A stretch of DNA of 64,000 nucleotides from Caulobacter sp031457805 (GCF_031457805.1 NZ_JAVDXI010000005.1:186001-250000), one strand, 5' to 3'. Numbered from the stretch's first letter, positions 25,855 through 34,114 are shown. Made by a program: numbers and translations. Notes: generated from the sequence alone by a model not told the origin.

Positions 25855-25871
25855 GGAGAATATTGTTCTCC
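25855..25871. promoter_or_regulatory. Candidate Lrp-type operator palindrome
   Basis: GGAGAATATTGTTCTCC has 6-bp arms around a 5-bp AT-rich centre. It lies 19 bases upstream of the Lrp ATG and 92 bases upstream of the divergent DUF6356-like gene. Size and AT-rich core suit an AsnC/Lrp binding site, so autoregulation and control of the exporter operon are plausible. Confidence 0.5.
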
Positions 25872-25889
25872 CTGGAAGCGGAATTCGAG

Positions 25890-26357
25890 ATGATTGATCT
25901 TGATCAAATCGATCGCCGCCTGCTGGCCATCCTGCAGGAGGACGCCACAGTTCCCATCGCCGAACTGGCCGAACGGGTGGGCCTCAGCCAGACCCCCTGC
26001 TGGAAGCGGGTGCGCCGCCTGCAGGACGCCGGGGTCATCACCGCCCGCGTCGCCCTGTTGGACCGCGAGGCCCTGGACCTGGGCCTGACCGTCTTCGTCG
26101 CCGTCAAGACCGGCCACCATGACGAGGGCTGGCTGAACCAGTTCGCCGCCGGGGCCAGCGCCCTGCCCGAGGTGGTCGAATTCTATCGGATGAGCGGCGA
26201 TGTCGATTATCTCCTCAAGGTCGTGGTCAGGGACATCGCCGCCTACGACCGGTTCTACAAGCGCCTGATCGCCACCGCCCCGCTGACCGACGTCTCGTCC
26301 AGCTTCGCCATGGAGCAGATCAAGTTCACCACCGCCCTGCCGATCGCCCCGACCTGA
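25890..26357 (+). CDS. Lrp/AsnC-family transcriptional regulator
   Basis: A 155-residue regulator. The N-terminal helix-turn-helix (about 2-62: IDLDQIDRRLLAILQED ... IAELAERVGLSQTPCWKRVRRLQDAGVI) is followed by the RAM effector domain (about 70-150) with VVEFYRMSGDVDYLLKVVVRDI. ATG 25890 is preferred over TTG 25863, which would read through the candidate operator. It is divergent from the DUF6356-like/YeiH operon, its likely target. An amino-acid effector is expected from the family. Confidence 0.92.
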   Translation: MIDLDQIDRRLLAILQEDATVPIAELAERVGLSQTPCWKRVRRLQDAGVITARVALLDREALDLGLTVFVAVKTGHHDEGWLNQFAAGASALPEVVEFYRMSGDVDYLLKVVVRDIAAYDRFYKRLIATAPLTDVSSSFAMEQIKFTTALPIAPT

Positions 26358-26370
26358 GCGCTGTGAAGAC

Positions 26371-26489
26371 CTCCCTTCCCCTTGATGGGGAAGGGCCGGG
26401 GATGGGGGTGAGTGCTGAGGTGGCGGCGGTACGCTGCATTTGGCGCTGTGTTCACCCCACCCCTACCCCTCCCCATCGAGGGGAGGGGA
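26371..26489. repeat. GC-rich palindromic intergenic repeat (C-tract/G-tract type)
   Basis: Two short hairpins bracket a central segment: CCCTTCCCC (26373-26381) / GGGGAAGGG (26387-26395), and CCCCTCCCC (26466-26474) / GGGGAGGGG (26480-26488). The inner arms GGGGATGGGGGTGA (from 26398) and TTCACCCCACCCC (from 26451) also pair, so the unit can fold as a long cruciform. A related element lies at 61137-61273. The small open frames across it are artefacts. Confidence 0.75.
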
Positions 26490-27116
26490 CGCGCTTTAGC
26501 AGCTTCACGCAGTTTACCGCTGAAGGTCTGGAAAGGGCTGCGGAGCGCCGGACGTTCGTCCGGAGTGTGAGTTTGTAAATACCGTTTCGACGAAGCCCGA
26601 ACGCTCCGCGCAGCCGTTATCCGTCCGCGTCCCGTCAGGTGGCCCTGTTCAGGCCTTACCGGGACCCGAGCGCTTGGTTTCCCAGACGCTCGACGGTCGG
26701 AGAGGACGAGCCACTACAGGCTAAGACACATCCTTTTACCTCCAACCACGCCGACGGCGGGCGGGTGAACCCAGCAAGCTCAGCCCCGGACCGTTCGAGT
26801 ATCCCCCTCGAACCTCTTCCCGCTCGACCACCCCCCGCCGCCGCAAATGGTCGCTGGCCATGCGCCCCTTCCTCGCGACGAGGTGGGATCATTGTGCGGC
26901 TGATTTAGACGCGGGTCATTCAGCGGCGCTGAAAAATCGCAAGCCTCTGATTTCATGGACGCTTGCGCCGCCAATGACGGGGATTGGGCGTCCTCGGTCC
27001 CCATCAAGGCCGATGGTCGTTCAGCCGCGCTATCGCCCGCCTCAGCGGAACTGGTTTGATCGGCGCGGGCCCGCGCGGTTGGGTGACGCTCGGTTTCATG
27101 TCCGGAGCGGGAGACG
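26490..27116. other. Gene-poor stretch with consecutive hairpins; possible structured RNA
   Basis: No convincing gene was found in these 627 bases. Three hairpins follow each other. The first is GGCTGCGGAGCG (26536-26547) with CGCTCC+GCAGCC (26602-26615), enclosing CCGGAC-GTTC-GTCCGG (26548-26563). The second is GTCCCG (26629-26634) with CGGGAC (26660-26665), enclosing GGCC/GGCC. The third is CGAGCG (26667-26672) with CGCTCG (26687-26692). This density resembles a structured RNA, but no known family, promoter or terminator was recognised. Frames on the minus strand around 26780-27190 have poor composition. Confidence 0.35.
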
Positions 27117-27338
27117 ATGTCCAAGCCTAGCGCGACCGCCGCGCCCGCCGATAAGGGCCAGAGCCTTTCGGCCTGGCTGGCCTGCGTCGCCAACGCGATT
27201 CCGCTCTGGGTGACGTTGGTGGCGCTGCTGCACAGCTTGGGCCCCGTCGCTCCTTTGACTCAGCTCCTCGCCTATCTCGCGGTGCTGGTGCTGTGGATCG
27301 GCCTCTTCAAACCGTGGACGGCCCAGCGCACCGGGTAA
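27117..27338 (+). CDS. Small hypothetical membrane protein
   Basis: A 73-residue protein with two hydrophobic stretches (about 18-40, AWLACVANAIPLWVTLVALLH; and 45-66, APLTQLLAYLAVLVLWIGLF), a polar N-terminus and the short tail KPWTAQRTG. ATG 27117 follows GGGAG at normal spacing, which favours a real gene. No family is recognised. It stands alone between the hairpin-rich spacer and the convergent FG-GAP repeat gene. A function cannot be assigned. Confidence 0.6.
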   Translation: MSKPSATAAPADKGQSLSAWLACVANAIPLWVTLVALLHSLGPVAPLTQLLAYLAVLVLWIGLFKPWTAQRTG

Positions 27339-27419
27339 CGACCGCTGCCAGAAACGGACAGATCGAGGGTCTGTTATGGGTGTTTGCGGAAGTCGCCAGC
27401 CACCAACACCGCGCTAAGC

Positions 27420-29561
27420 TCAGCTTCCCCCAAAGATGAACTCGGCTTTGTAGTAGCCCTTGGCGGGATCGAGGATGTCGATGGCGAACGGGGCCGAGCC
27501 GTCCGAGAGGTCGATGAGCCAGGCATCGTTAGACTTGGCCATGACGCCGACATCGGCCTTGACGGCTTCGGCCAGCAGCCAGCCGACCATGGCCGCCTTG
27601 GTCCCGATCCCGTTCGCCCCGTCGCCGCCGTAGCTGGCGAAATAGTCGGTCCGGGTGTCGATCAGGGCGTGGATCTTGGCGTCGGTCGGAGCCGCGCCGA
27701 AGATGGTCTTATAGGCCTCGCGGGTGGCGTCGAAGAGCGAGAGGGACCCGTACTTGGCCTCGAACTGCGCCTTGCCCTCGCCGACCTTGCCCAGATTGAC
27801 CGCGAAGTTGATGTAGCGATTTTCCAGGTTGAACGACTGGTAGTACTTGCTGTTGAGGTTGTTGGCGTTGGGACCGGTCGGCGAGACCAGATAGTCGACG
27901 CCGGCCTGCCCCGGAATCTTTCCCGTGAAAAACTCATAGGCCAGGACCGCCACCGAGGTCGAGGCGCCCGCCGCCTTGATGATCTCGGTCATCGCTTCGG
28001 CGTTCGTCAGGGTTCCGGCGCTCACCTTTGTGGACAGCGTCGAGGTCAGCACAGGATCGGTCAGGCGCAGGATCGAGCGCGTCGCTTCGCTAAGCGCTGG
28101 CAAGGACATTCCCGGCGCAGGGGCGGTGTTGATGACCGTGTAGGAGGTGAACTCCGACGGCTCGGTGGTTGGCCAGCGAGCGTACGGTGTCTGAACCGTG
28201 CCGATGAAGTCGATCGCGCCGGATTTGTCGATATCGATGGGGAACAAGCGCGCCAGAAAGTCCCGCTGCTGGAAGGGCTCTGCACTTTCAGAACCGGTCA
28301 ACTGGTAACTCTTGACGTCGGCGAATACGGCTTGAGGCAGCCAGGTGAAGACGCCCTTTCCATCGTTGACCGCCACGGCGACGCCGCCGCCAACGATCTT
28401 GCCGGCGCCGTCATAGGTCCAGTCGGTGCTGTGGATGAGGTCGAGATCGCCGTCGCGATCAATATCGACCATGTCCAGCTGGCCTTCGCCATGCCACCTG
28501 TCTCGAGGCGTGTTGTCGATTCTCGCAGTGGTCTCGTCGGCGAACTTGCCCTGGCCCTTGTTGACCAGAATCTGCAGGGCCGCGCCCTGGTAATACGGCT
28601 CCGCTCGCGTCACGCTAACGATGATGTCGAGCAGGCCGTCGCCATTTATGTCGGCGACGGCGGCGTCATTGGGCTTGGTGTTGGCGCCGAAAAGCGGGGC
28701 GGGGGCGGCCGCGACCTGCCAGCCCGTCTCGGTCCCGTTCCACCGCGACAGAGCCACGTACTGCGTCCCGTCCAGATAGGCCGCGAAGATGTCGGCCCTG
28801 CCGTCTCCGTCGAAGTCGCCCATCGCCGAGGCGGTCAGGATCGTGTTTGCTGGACGGACTTGGCTTGGCAGAGCGTTGGCCGCGTTGGTGAAGTTGGCCT
28901 TGCCGTCGTTGAGGAACAGGATCCGGCCGCTGAAGAGATCCAGGTCGCCATCCCCATCGACGTCGCCGAGCGAGATTTCGTGTCCGACACCGTAGCCGAC
29001 GGCCGGGCCGCCAGTCTCCTGGCCCTGGATCTTTGCCGTGCCGTTGACCAGCTTTCCGCCGGCCGCCGAAAGCAGCATGACGATCGGGTCGTACTTGGTC
29101 GTGTATGTGCCGTCGGTGTTGCGCTGGTTGAGTCCTTCGCTGGCCTGGACAATATCGTCGATCCCGTCGCCGTTGAGATCGCCGACAGCGAACCTTTGGC
29201 CCTTGGCGACCACGGGAATTGTCTCCACGTCGGCGGCGGTCGCCAAGCGCAGGCCGCCATGCTGGTCGTTGAGATAGATCGCGGGCCGGATCGCGGTTTG
29301 ATGCGGTACTGTGTGCGGATAGACCGACCAGCTGACGATGGCGTCCTGAAAGCCGTCGCCGTTGAAGTCGCCGACAGCGCTATAGGTCATGTTGACCGTG
29401 AAGATGCCCGGATCATGCCGGTCGGCGGCTGTCGGATAATAATAGACCCCGTAGTCCTCACGGATCGACACCGTCTCGATGCCAAATTGGCCGACCTTGT
29501 AGTAGGTGGATGGAATGGGCGGCTTCTGAGCGCTGAGGGTGACAGGCAAGGCGATCTCCAC
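27420..29561 (-). CDS. FG-GAP/VCBS-type repeat protein, probably secreted
   Basis: A 713-residue protein. The first 470 residues carry repeated calcium-loop motifs of the FG-GAP/VCBS propeller type: VGDFNGDGFQDAIV, VGDLNGDGIDDIV, LGDVDGDGDLDLF, MGDFDGDGRADIF, VADINGDGLLDII, MVDIDRDGDLDLI and IDIDKSGAIDFIG. The C-terminal 200 residues are different (YKTIFGAAPTDAKIHALID; LSDGSAPFAIDILDPAKGYYKAEFIFGGS) and resemble tails of type I-secreted Caulobacter surface proteins. There is no N-terminal signal peptide, consistent with that route (inference). The start is a GTG at 29559-29561 with a weak ribosome site, so the N-terminus is uncertain. The target and role are unknown. Confidence 0.8.
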   Translation of the reverse strand: MEIALPVTLSAQKPPIPSTYYKVGQFGIETVSIREDYGVYYYPTAADRHDPGIFTVNMTYSAVGDFNGDGFQDAIVSWSVYPHTVPHQTAIRPAIYLNDQHGGLRLATAADVETIPVVAKGQRFAVGDLNGDGIDDIVQASEGLNQRNTDGTYTTKYDPIVMLLSAAGGKLVNGTAKIQGQETGGPAVGYGVGHEISLGDVDGDGDLDLFSGRILFLNDGKANFTNAANALPSQVRPANTILTASAMGDFDGDGRADIFAAYLDGTQYVALSRWNGTETGWQVAAAPAPLFGANTKPNDAAVADINGDGLLDIIVSVTRAEPYYQGAALQILVNKGQGKFADETTARIDNTPRDRWHGEGQLDMVDIDRDGDLDLIHSTDWTYDGAGKIVGGGVAVAVNDGKGVFTWLPQAVFADVKSYQLTGSESAEPFQQRDFLARLFPIDIDKSGAIDFIGTVQTPYARWPTTEPSEFTSYTVINTAPAPGMSLPALSEATRSILRLTDPVLTSTLSTKVSAGTLTNAEAMTEIIKAAGASTSVAVLAYEFFTGKIPGQAGVDYLVSPTGPNANNLNSKYYQSFNLENRYINFAVNLGKVGEGKAQFEAKYGSLSLFDATREAYKTIFGAAPTDAKIHALIDTRTDYFASYGGDGANGIGTKAAMVGWLLAEAVKADVGVMAKSNDAWLIDLSDGSAPFAIDILDPAKGYYKAEFIFGGS

Positions 29562-29787
29562 GGTCGACCGGAGGGCTCCCTCCGTCGCCGCTTGATCTCA
29601 CCCTCGGGCCAGCGCGCGCATCGCCGATTGTAGGGTGTCGCACGTCTCGGAGGCGCGCCAATGGGAGCGATTGGCGTGACACCGCCGCAGATGCAGACTG
29701 AGCGAGGGACTGCTCAGGGTCGACTGCCGCCTTTAGCGTCGCGACGGCGACAAGACCTGCCCGGCCTCATCGCCTGCCCGGAGCCCC

Positions 29788-30417
29788 CTACTCCGGCCAG
29801 AGATCCTGTATGTCGCCCTTGCGGTTGAGCATGTGCGTGGCGCGCTTGATGACCGCCAGCAGGCGCTCTTTGCGGCCGTCCTTGTCATAGGTCAGCGTGG
29901 TGCGGGCCAGCCCCTCCAGCATGAAGCGGGCGAGGTCGCGGCTGGCCTGAAAGCGGGGACCGGCGCCCGCGTGGAGGATCTTCAGGAAGTGGTCGCCGGC
30001 CTGGGCGCGGTCGAACTCGGCCTGCGCAGGGGCCAGCAGCGCGTGGATCGCCGGGTCGGTGCGGCCGGCGGCCTCCAGCTCGGCGAAGGCGGTGAAGGGC
30101 ACGCTGTGCAGCAGGTCCCAATAGCTGTCGATGGCGTGCTCGGTCACGTCGCCGCCGGCCGGCAGGCTGTCGGCGGCGGCGCGGAACAGGGCTGAGCGCT
30201 CGGCCTGGATATGGGCGACGGCGGCCTCGACCAGGGCCTCGCGGGTAGGGAAGTGATAGAGCATCGCCCCGCGCGTCAGACCGGCCGCATCGGCGATGGC
30301 TGGGTTGGTGGCGGCGTGGTAGCCGATCTCGGCGAACAGATGCATCGCCCGGTCAAGAATCCGCGCGCGCGTCTTCTGCGACTTGCGGGTGTCCTTGGCG
30401 AGGCGGGCGGCGTCCAT
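29788..30417 (-). CDS. TetR-family transcriptional regulator
   Basis: A 209-residue repressor with an N-terminal TetR helix-turn-helix (about 17-63: TRARILDRAMHLFAEIGYHAATNPAIADAAGLTRGAMLYHFPTRE, shown in the usual order). A divergent helical ligand-binding domain follows. It is flanked by the FG-GAP gene on the same strand and, 263 bases away, by the divergent metallophosphatase gene; either could be a target. No operator was identified. The ligand is unknown. Confidence 0.9.
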   Translation of the reverse strand: MDAARLAKDTRKSQKTRARILDRAMHLFAEIGYHAATNPAIADAAGLTRGAMLYHFPTREALVEAAVAHIQAERSALFRAAADSLPAGGDVTEHAIDSYWDLLHSVPFTAFAELEAAGRTDPAIHALLAPAQAEFDRAQAGDHFLKILHAGAGPRFQASRDLARFMLEGLARTTLTYDKDGRKERLLAVIKRATHMLNRKGDIQDLWPE

Positions 30418-30680
30418 CGGCTTGATCTAATGTGGCGGATGCTGCACCGCAACAGGCCGCAAGTCGCCTGTGGCGAAAGGTTCCGACGCGCGGCGCAGTT
30501 TTTTGACAGCTTGGTCGAAAGTGCGTCTTTTTCAGGCTGCCCCAGGGGAAGCCTCAGTCGCTGCCCGAGCGCCGGGCTTCATCAAAGCGACATGCAATCG
30601 GCTTAATCGCCACCCACCGGCCGCCGTCGCGCCGATCCGGGGACGGAGCGATCTGTAGCGGCCGCGAGGGGGATTCGACC

Positions 30681-31505
30681 ATGAGCGCCCACGTCGCCGT
30701 CCGCCACTATCGCGCCGTGTTCATCAGCGACCTGCATCTGGGCACGCGCGGCTGCCAGGCCGAGCTGCTGCTGGACTTCATCCGCCACATCGAGTGCGAA
30801 AAGCTCTATCTGGTCGGCGACATCATCGACGGCTGGAAGCTGCGCGGCGGCTGGCACTGGCCGCAGACCCACAACGACGTGGTGCAGAAGATCCTGCGCA
30901 TGGCCCGCAAGGGCACCGAAGTGATCTATGTGCCCGGCAACCACGACGACGGCGTGCGCGAGTTCTGCGGCGTCCACTTCGGCGGCGTGGTGGTGGCCCG
31001 CGACGTGATCCACGAGACCGCCGACGGCAAGCGCTATCTGGTGGTGCACGGCGACGAGTTCGACGGGGTGGTGCAGCACGCCAAGTGGCTCGCCTTCCTC
31101 GGGGATTGGTCCTATAGAACCATCCTCATGCTGAACACCTTGGTGAATCGCCTGCGGCGTCGCCTGGGATTCGGGTACTGGAGTTTCTCGGCCTATCTGA
31201 AGGTCAAGGTGAAGAACGCGTTGCAGTTCATCGAGAACTTCGAGGCCGCCGTGGCCGACGAGGCCCGACGTCGGGGCGTGGATGGCGTGATCTGCGGTCA
31301 CATCCATAAGGCCGAGATGCGCGACATCGACGGCATGCACTACGTCAATGACGGCGACTGGGTGGAAAGCTGCACGGCCCTGGCCGAGCACGCCGACGGT
31401 CGCCTGGAGATCGTCGAATGGGCCAAGGTGCGGTCGTGGTCGGTGATCGACCGCGCGCCCGCCCTGTCTGCTGACGAGCCGATGCGGGAGCCGGCCGCCG
31501 CCTGA
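30681..31505 (+). CDS. LpxH-like calcineurin-type metallophosphatase
   Basis: A 274-residue cytoplasmic enzyme with all five metal-binding blocks: SDLHLG (Asp17, His19), GDIIDGW (Asp47), GNHDDG, VHGDEFD and GHIHKAE. This is the UDP-2,3-diacylglucosamine hydrolase-like group. Lipid A synthesis in Caulobacter is thought to use LpxI, so this copy probably acts on another lipid-linked or nucleotide-sugar substrate (inference). Its stop overlaps the start of a GT4 glycosyltransferase (TGATG), pointing to a shared glycolipid or envelope pathway. Confidence 0.88.
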   Translation: MSAHVAVRHYRAVFISDLHLGTRGCQAELLLDFIRHIECEKLYLVGDIIDGWKLRGGWHWPQTHNDVVQKILRMARKGTEVIYVPGNHDDGVREFCGVHFGGVVVARDVIHETADGKRYLVVHGDEFDGVVQHAKWLAFLGDWSYRTILMLNTLVNRLRRRLGFGYWSFSAYLKVKVKNALQFIENFEAAVADEARRRGVDGVICGHIHKAEMRDIDGMHYVNDGDWVESCTALAEHADGRLEIVEWAKVRSWSVIDRAPALSADEPMREPAAA

Positions 31506-32596
31506 TGCGAATACTGCTTGCGACCGATGCGTGGGAGCCCCAGGTCAACGGGGTGGTGCGAACCCTGAGCCGGGTGACCGAAGAACTGCGCGCCATGGGT
31601 CATATCGTGGACGTGGTCAGCCCCGACCAGTTCCCGACCTTCCCGCTGCCGACCTATCCCGAGATCAAGCTGGCCATCGGCGCCTATGAGCCGGTGCAGG
31701 AGCGCTTCAAGCTGTTCGAGCCCGAGGCGATCCACATCGCCACCGAGGGGCCGATCGGCCTGGCCGCGCGCCGCATCTGTCTGGAATGGAAGCTGCCGTT
31801 CACGACCAGCTACCACACCAAGTTCCCGGAATATGTCTCGGCGCGCCTGCCGCTGCCTTTGGCGGCCGGCTACACCTACATGCGCTGGTTCCACAAGCCG
31901 TCGGGCCGCCTGATGGTGGCCACGCCCACCATGCGCGACGAGCTGGCCAAGCACGGCTTCCGCAACCTCTCGCCGTGGTCGCGCGGGGTGGACACCGACA
32001 TCTTCAAGCCCCGCCTGCCGGATGAGCCTGACCTGTTCGAGGGCCTGGCGCGGCCGATCTTCCTCAATGTCGGCCGGGTGGCCGTGGAGAAGAACATCGA
32101 GGCCTTCGCCAGCCTCGACCTGCCGGGCACCAAGGTCGTCATCGGCGATGGTCCCCAGCGCGAGGAGCTGGCCGAGAAGTATCCCGAGGTGAAGTTCCTG
32201 GGCGCCAAGTTCGGCGACGAACTGGGCCGCTATTTCGGCTGCGCCGACGTGTTCTGCTTCCCGTCCCTGACCGACACCTTCGGCCTCGTCATCCTGGAAG
32301 CCATGGCCGCCGGCGTGCCGGTGGCGGCGTTCTCGGCGCCGGGTCCGGTGGACATCATTCCGGGCTCCAACGCCGGCGTCCTGGCGCCGGGCCAGACCGA
32401 GGGTCTGCGCGAGGCGTGTCTGGCCTGCCTGGATCTCGACCGCACCGTGGTCCGCAAGTTCGCCGAGCGGTTCTCGTGGCGCGCCTGCGCCGAGGAGTTC
32501 TTCCGCAACCTGCAGCCCTATCCGGAACCGGAAAAAACCCGCTTCTGGCGCCGGCTGCGGCGGCTCGCGCGGCTGCGCAAGAAGACGGCGGCCTAG
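31505..32596 (+). CDS. GT4-family glycosyltransferase
   Basis: A 363-residue GT-B glycosyltransferase. The N-lobe has TDAWEPQVNGVVRTL and the acceptor-side TSYHTKFPEYV. The C-lobe has FLNVGRVAVEKNIEAF, GDGPQREEL, and the nucleotide-sugar glutamate in FGLVILEAMAAGVPVA. The pattern matches GDP/UDP-sugar-dependent alpha-glycosyltransferases acting on diacylglycerol or phosphatidyl lipids (MgtA/PimB-like). It is translationally coupled to the metallophosphatase. Its 3' end overlaps the convergent HTTM gene through a shared CTAG. Donor and acceptor are not certain. Confidence 0.9.
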   Translation: MRILLATDAWEPQVNGVVRTLSRVTEELRAMGHIVDVVSPDQFPTFPLPTYPEIKLAIGAYEPVQERFKLFEPEAIHIATEGPIGLAARRICLEWKLPFTTSYHTKFPEYVSARLPLPLAAGYTYMRWFHKPSGRLMVATPTMRDELAKHGFRNLSPWSRGVDTDIFKPRLPDEPDLFEGLARPIFLNVGRVAVEKNIEAFASLDLPGTKVVIGDGPQREELAEKYPEVKFLGAKFGDELGRYFGCADVFCFPSLTDTFGLVILEAMAAGVPVAAFSAPGPVDIIPGSNAGVLAPGQTEGLREACLACLDLDRTVVRKFAERFSWRACAEEFFRNLQPYPEPEKTRFWRRLRRLARLRKKTAA

Positions 32597-33273
32597 AACA
32601 CCCGCCCCTGCAGCCACAGGATCGCCGGATAGGCGCTGAGCCACGTCCAGAAGAAGCGGTTGAGCCCGAACAGGCACGCATTGGCCAGGTGGAAGGTCCC
32701 GGCCACTACAAGTCCGGCCATCAGGGCCGGCGGCCACAGCAGGGTGAGCGGGAACACCAGCTCAAAGCCCATCACGCCCCAGGACATGGCGCGCAGCAGA
32801 CACGGCCGATGGGCGAAGCCGCGCAAACTCTCGGCCACCGGATAGGCCGAGAACTGGAAGACGTCCCGCAGCGCCCGGCCTGAGCGCCAGTCGGGGTTAA
32901 CCACCTTCACCCAGCCCGAGATGAAGTAGGACAGGGTCAGTTGCGCGCCCAGATAGCCGAAGGCCAGCTCGGCCAGCAGCGGCGTCGGCGCCAGGCTCGA
33001 CAGCGTCAGGCACCACAGGATCAGCAGGCCCATTCGGTCGCTGCCGCCGTTATAGGGCCCCTGGAAGCGGTGGAGGATCAGCAGCGACAGGGCGGCCAGC
33101 CCGACCAGCGGCCACGGCGAAGCGACGCCCGCCAGCACCAGGACCGCCAAGGCGATCCGCGCCGAAAACAGGATCCGCTCGTCCCGGAATCCGCGCAGGT
33201 GCTCCAGGCTCTGCTGGATCAGCGCCAGGGCCAGCAGGATCTCGACGAGCCGACGGGCCAGCTCCAGGCTCAT
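32593..33273 (-). CDS. HTTM-type membrane protein
   Basis: A 226-residue integral membrane protein with about six hydrophobic segments. Features like those of the HTTM domain (membrane part of vitamin-K-dependent carboxylase-like proteins) include YFISGWVKVVNPDWRSGRALRDVF and, near the end, GTFHLANACLFGLNRFFWTWLSAYP. It is much shorter than full carboxylase-type HTTM proteins and has no separate soluble domain. ATG 33271-33273 overlaps the stop of the upstream gene (ATGA). It forms a small operon with that gene and perhaps the 17-codon leader. Enzymatic activity is not demonstrable here. Confidence 0.8.
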   Translation of the reverse strand: MSLELARRLVEILLALALIQQSLEHLRGFRDERILFSARIALAVLVLAGVASPWPLVGLAALSLLILHRFQGPYNGGSDRMGLLILWCLTLSSLAPTPLLAELAFGYLGAQLTLSYFISGWVKVVNPDWRSGRALRDVFQFSAYPVAESLRGFAHRPCLLRAMSWGVMGFELVFPLTLLWPPALMAGLVVAGTFHLANACLFGLNRFFWTWLSAYPAILWLQGRVF

Positions 33274-33734
33274 CGGATGTCGATCTCCGCCAGCCGGCGC
33301 GGCGCGGGCTGGACCATGACCTCCTCGGTCAGGGTCTCGCCCTCGCGGTGGACGAACACCAGGCGAAAGCACAGCCAGGGACGTGCGGGGTCGGCCGGTT
33401 CGGCGGCTAGGTCGGCGGCGATGCGCTTGAAGAGCTCGGCCTCGCTGTGTTCGGGGGTGCGGTCCTCGGCCAGCCGCTCGGCGCAGCTCATCACAAATAG
33501 CGACTGGTTCCAGCGCGGGTTCCAGACCAGCCGCAGCGCCATCCGCGCCAGCGAGACACGCTCAGGCCGGGGTCGGAACACGCGCCAAGTCCCGGTGGCG
33601 TCGCCGGGCGAGGCCAGCAGGGCGTACTCGACGCGCGGCGCAGGCGCGATCACGTCGAAGAAGTTCCACGATGGAACCAGCGCCGGCGCCAAAAGCCGGA
33701 GCGGGGAGAGGAGGGCCGAAACGTCAGGCGACAT
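33270..33734 (-). CDS. Hypothetical protein coupled to the HTTM gene
   Basis: A 154-residue protein of unknown family. It has a hydrophobic N-terminal half (LLSPLRLLAPALVPSWNFFDVIAP) and then a soluble part with WRVFRPRPERVSLARMALRL, WNPRWNQSLFVMSCAERL and FRLVFVHREGETLTEEVMV. The last block looks like the strand-loop-strand found in companion proteins of HTTM genes. It overlaps the HTTM start by four bases. The region before its ATG contains a 17-codon open frame with a good ribosome site that overlaps it by 11 bases. It probably works with the HTTM protein at the membrane. Confidence 0.7.
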   Translation of the reverse strand: MSPDVSALLSPLRLLAPALVPSWNFFDVIAPAPRVEYALLASPGDATGTWRVFRPRPERVSLARMALRLVWNPRWNQSLFVMSCAERLAEDRTPEHSEAELFKRIAADLAAEPADPARPWLCFRLVFVHREGETLTEEVMVQPAPRRLAEIDIR

Positions 33735-33777
33735 CGGCCTTGATCACGACGTCGGGGCCAGCAGAGCGAAGATCCAT
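33724..33777 (-). CDS. Possible 17-residue leader or precursor peptide
   Basis: ATG 33775-33777 follows AAAGGA at 6-base spacing and opens a frame of 17 codons (MDLRSAGPDVVIKADVA). It ends inside the start region of the next gene, overlapping it by 11 bases. It may translationally couple expression of the HTTM operon, or be a substrate peptide of it. Length alone makes chance possible; no homologue is known to me. Confidence 0.35.
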   Translation of the reverse strand: MDLRSAGPDVVIKADVA

Positions 33778-34114
33778 GAGGAATCCTTTCAACGCCAAGC
33801 TAAGCCGCCTCACCACGGACGCCAAACGGCTCGCGGTCGCTTCAAAGCTCTGCACGTCTCAACAAGCGGATTGGCGAGCGCCCCACCGAAAGAAGCATCA
33901 GGCAAAATCGCTTAACCAATAGATGAGGAAGATCGTCGTCTCCCCCAAAAATATTGATGCGCTGAAAACCATAACGCGACCCATCTATACTCAATTCGAG
34001 TGTAGGAGCGGCCACCTCAACCTGAGCGTACGGTGAAATTTACAGAAAATTCACATAAAAATCGATGTTATGTGTAACATTGTAGCTTCGTCGCAACGAA
34101 AGGGTTGGCGCGAG
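33778..34114. promoter_or_regulatory. AT-rich spacer upstream of chemoreceptor, with inverted repeat
   Basis: 337 bases between the HTTM operon and the frameshifted chemoreceptor. The right half is unusually AT-rich for this genome. CACATAA (34052-34058) and TTATGTG (34068-34074) form an inverted repeat with a 9-base spacer, about 40 bases before the receptor ATG; it is a possible operator or leader hairpin. No gene was seen in the left part. Confidence 0.4.

Noticed and set aside
25894..25907. Perfect FNR/FixK-like box TTGAT-CTTG-ATCAA
   Set aside because: It lies inside the first codons of the Lrp gene, where the common sequence MIDLDQID forces these bases. A coincidence is more likely than a control site.
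26363..26578. 71-codon frame after the Lrp gene
   Set aside because: It runs through the GC-rich palindromic repeat and has no ribosome site.
26629..26860. tmRNA, SRP RNA, RNase P RNA or 6S RNA in the hairpin-rich spacer
   Set aside because: No tag-peptide codons, SRP tetraloop segment or RNase P conserved blocks were found. The neighbourhood is not the usual zapA/fau context of 6S RNA.
26925..27030. Minus-strand frame ending GLRFFSAAE, which looks like a gene end
   Set aside because: Only about 34 codons are open before an upstream stop, with no start or ribosome site and no recognised family. It may be a relic, but support is too thin.
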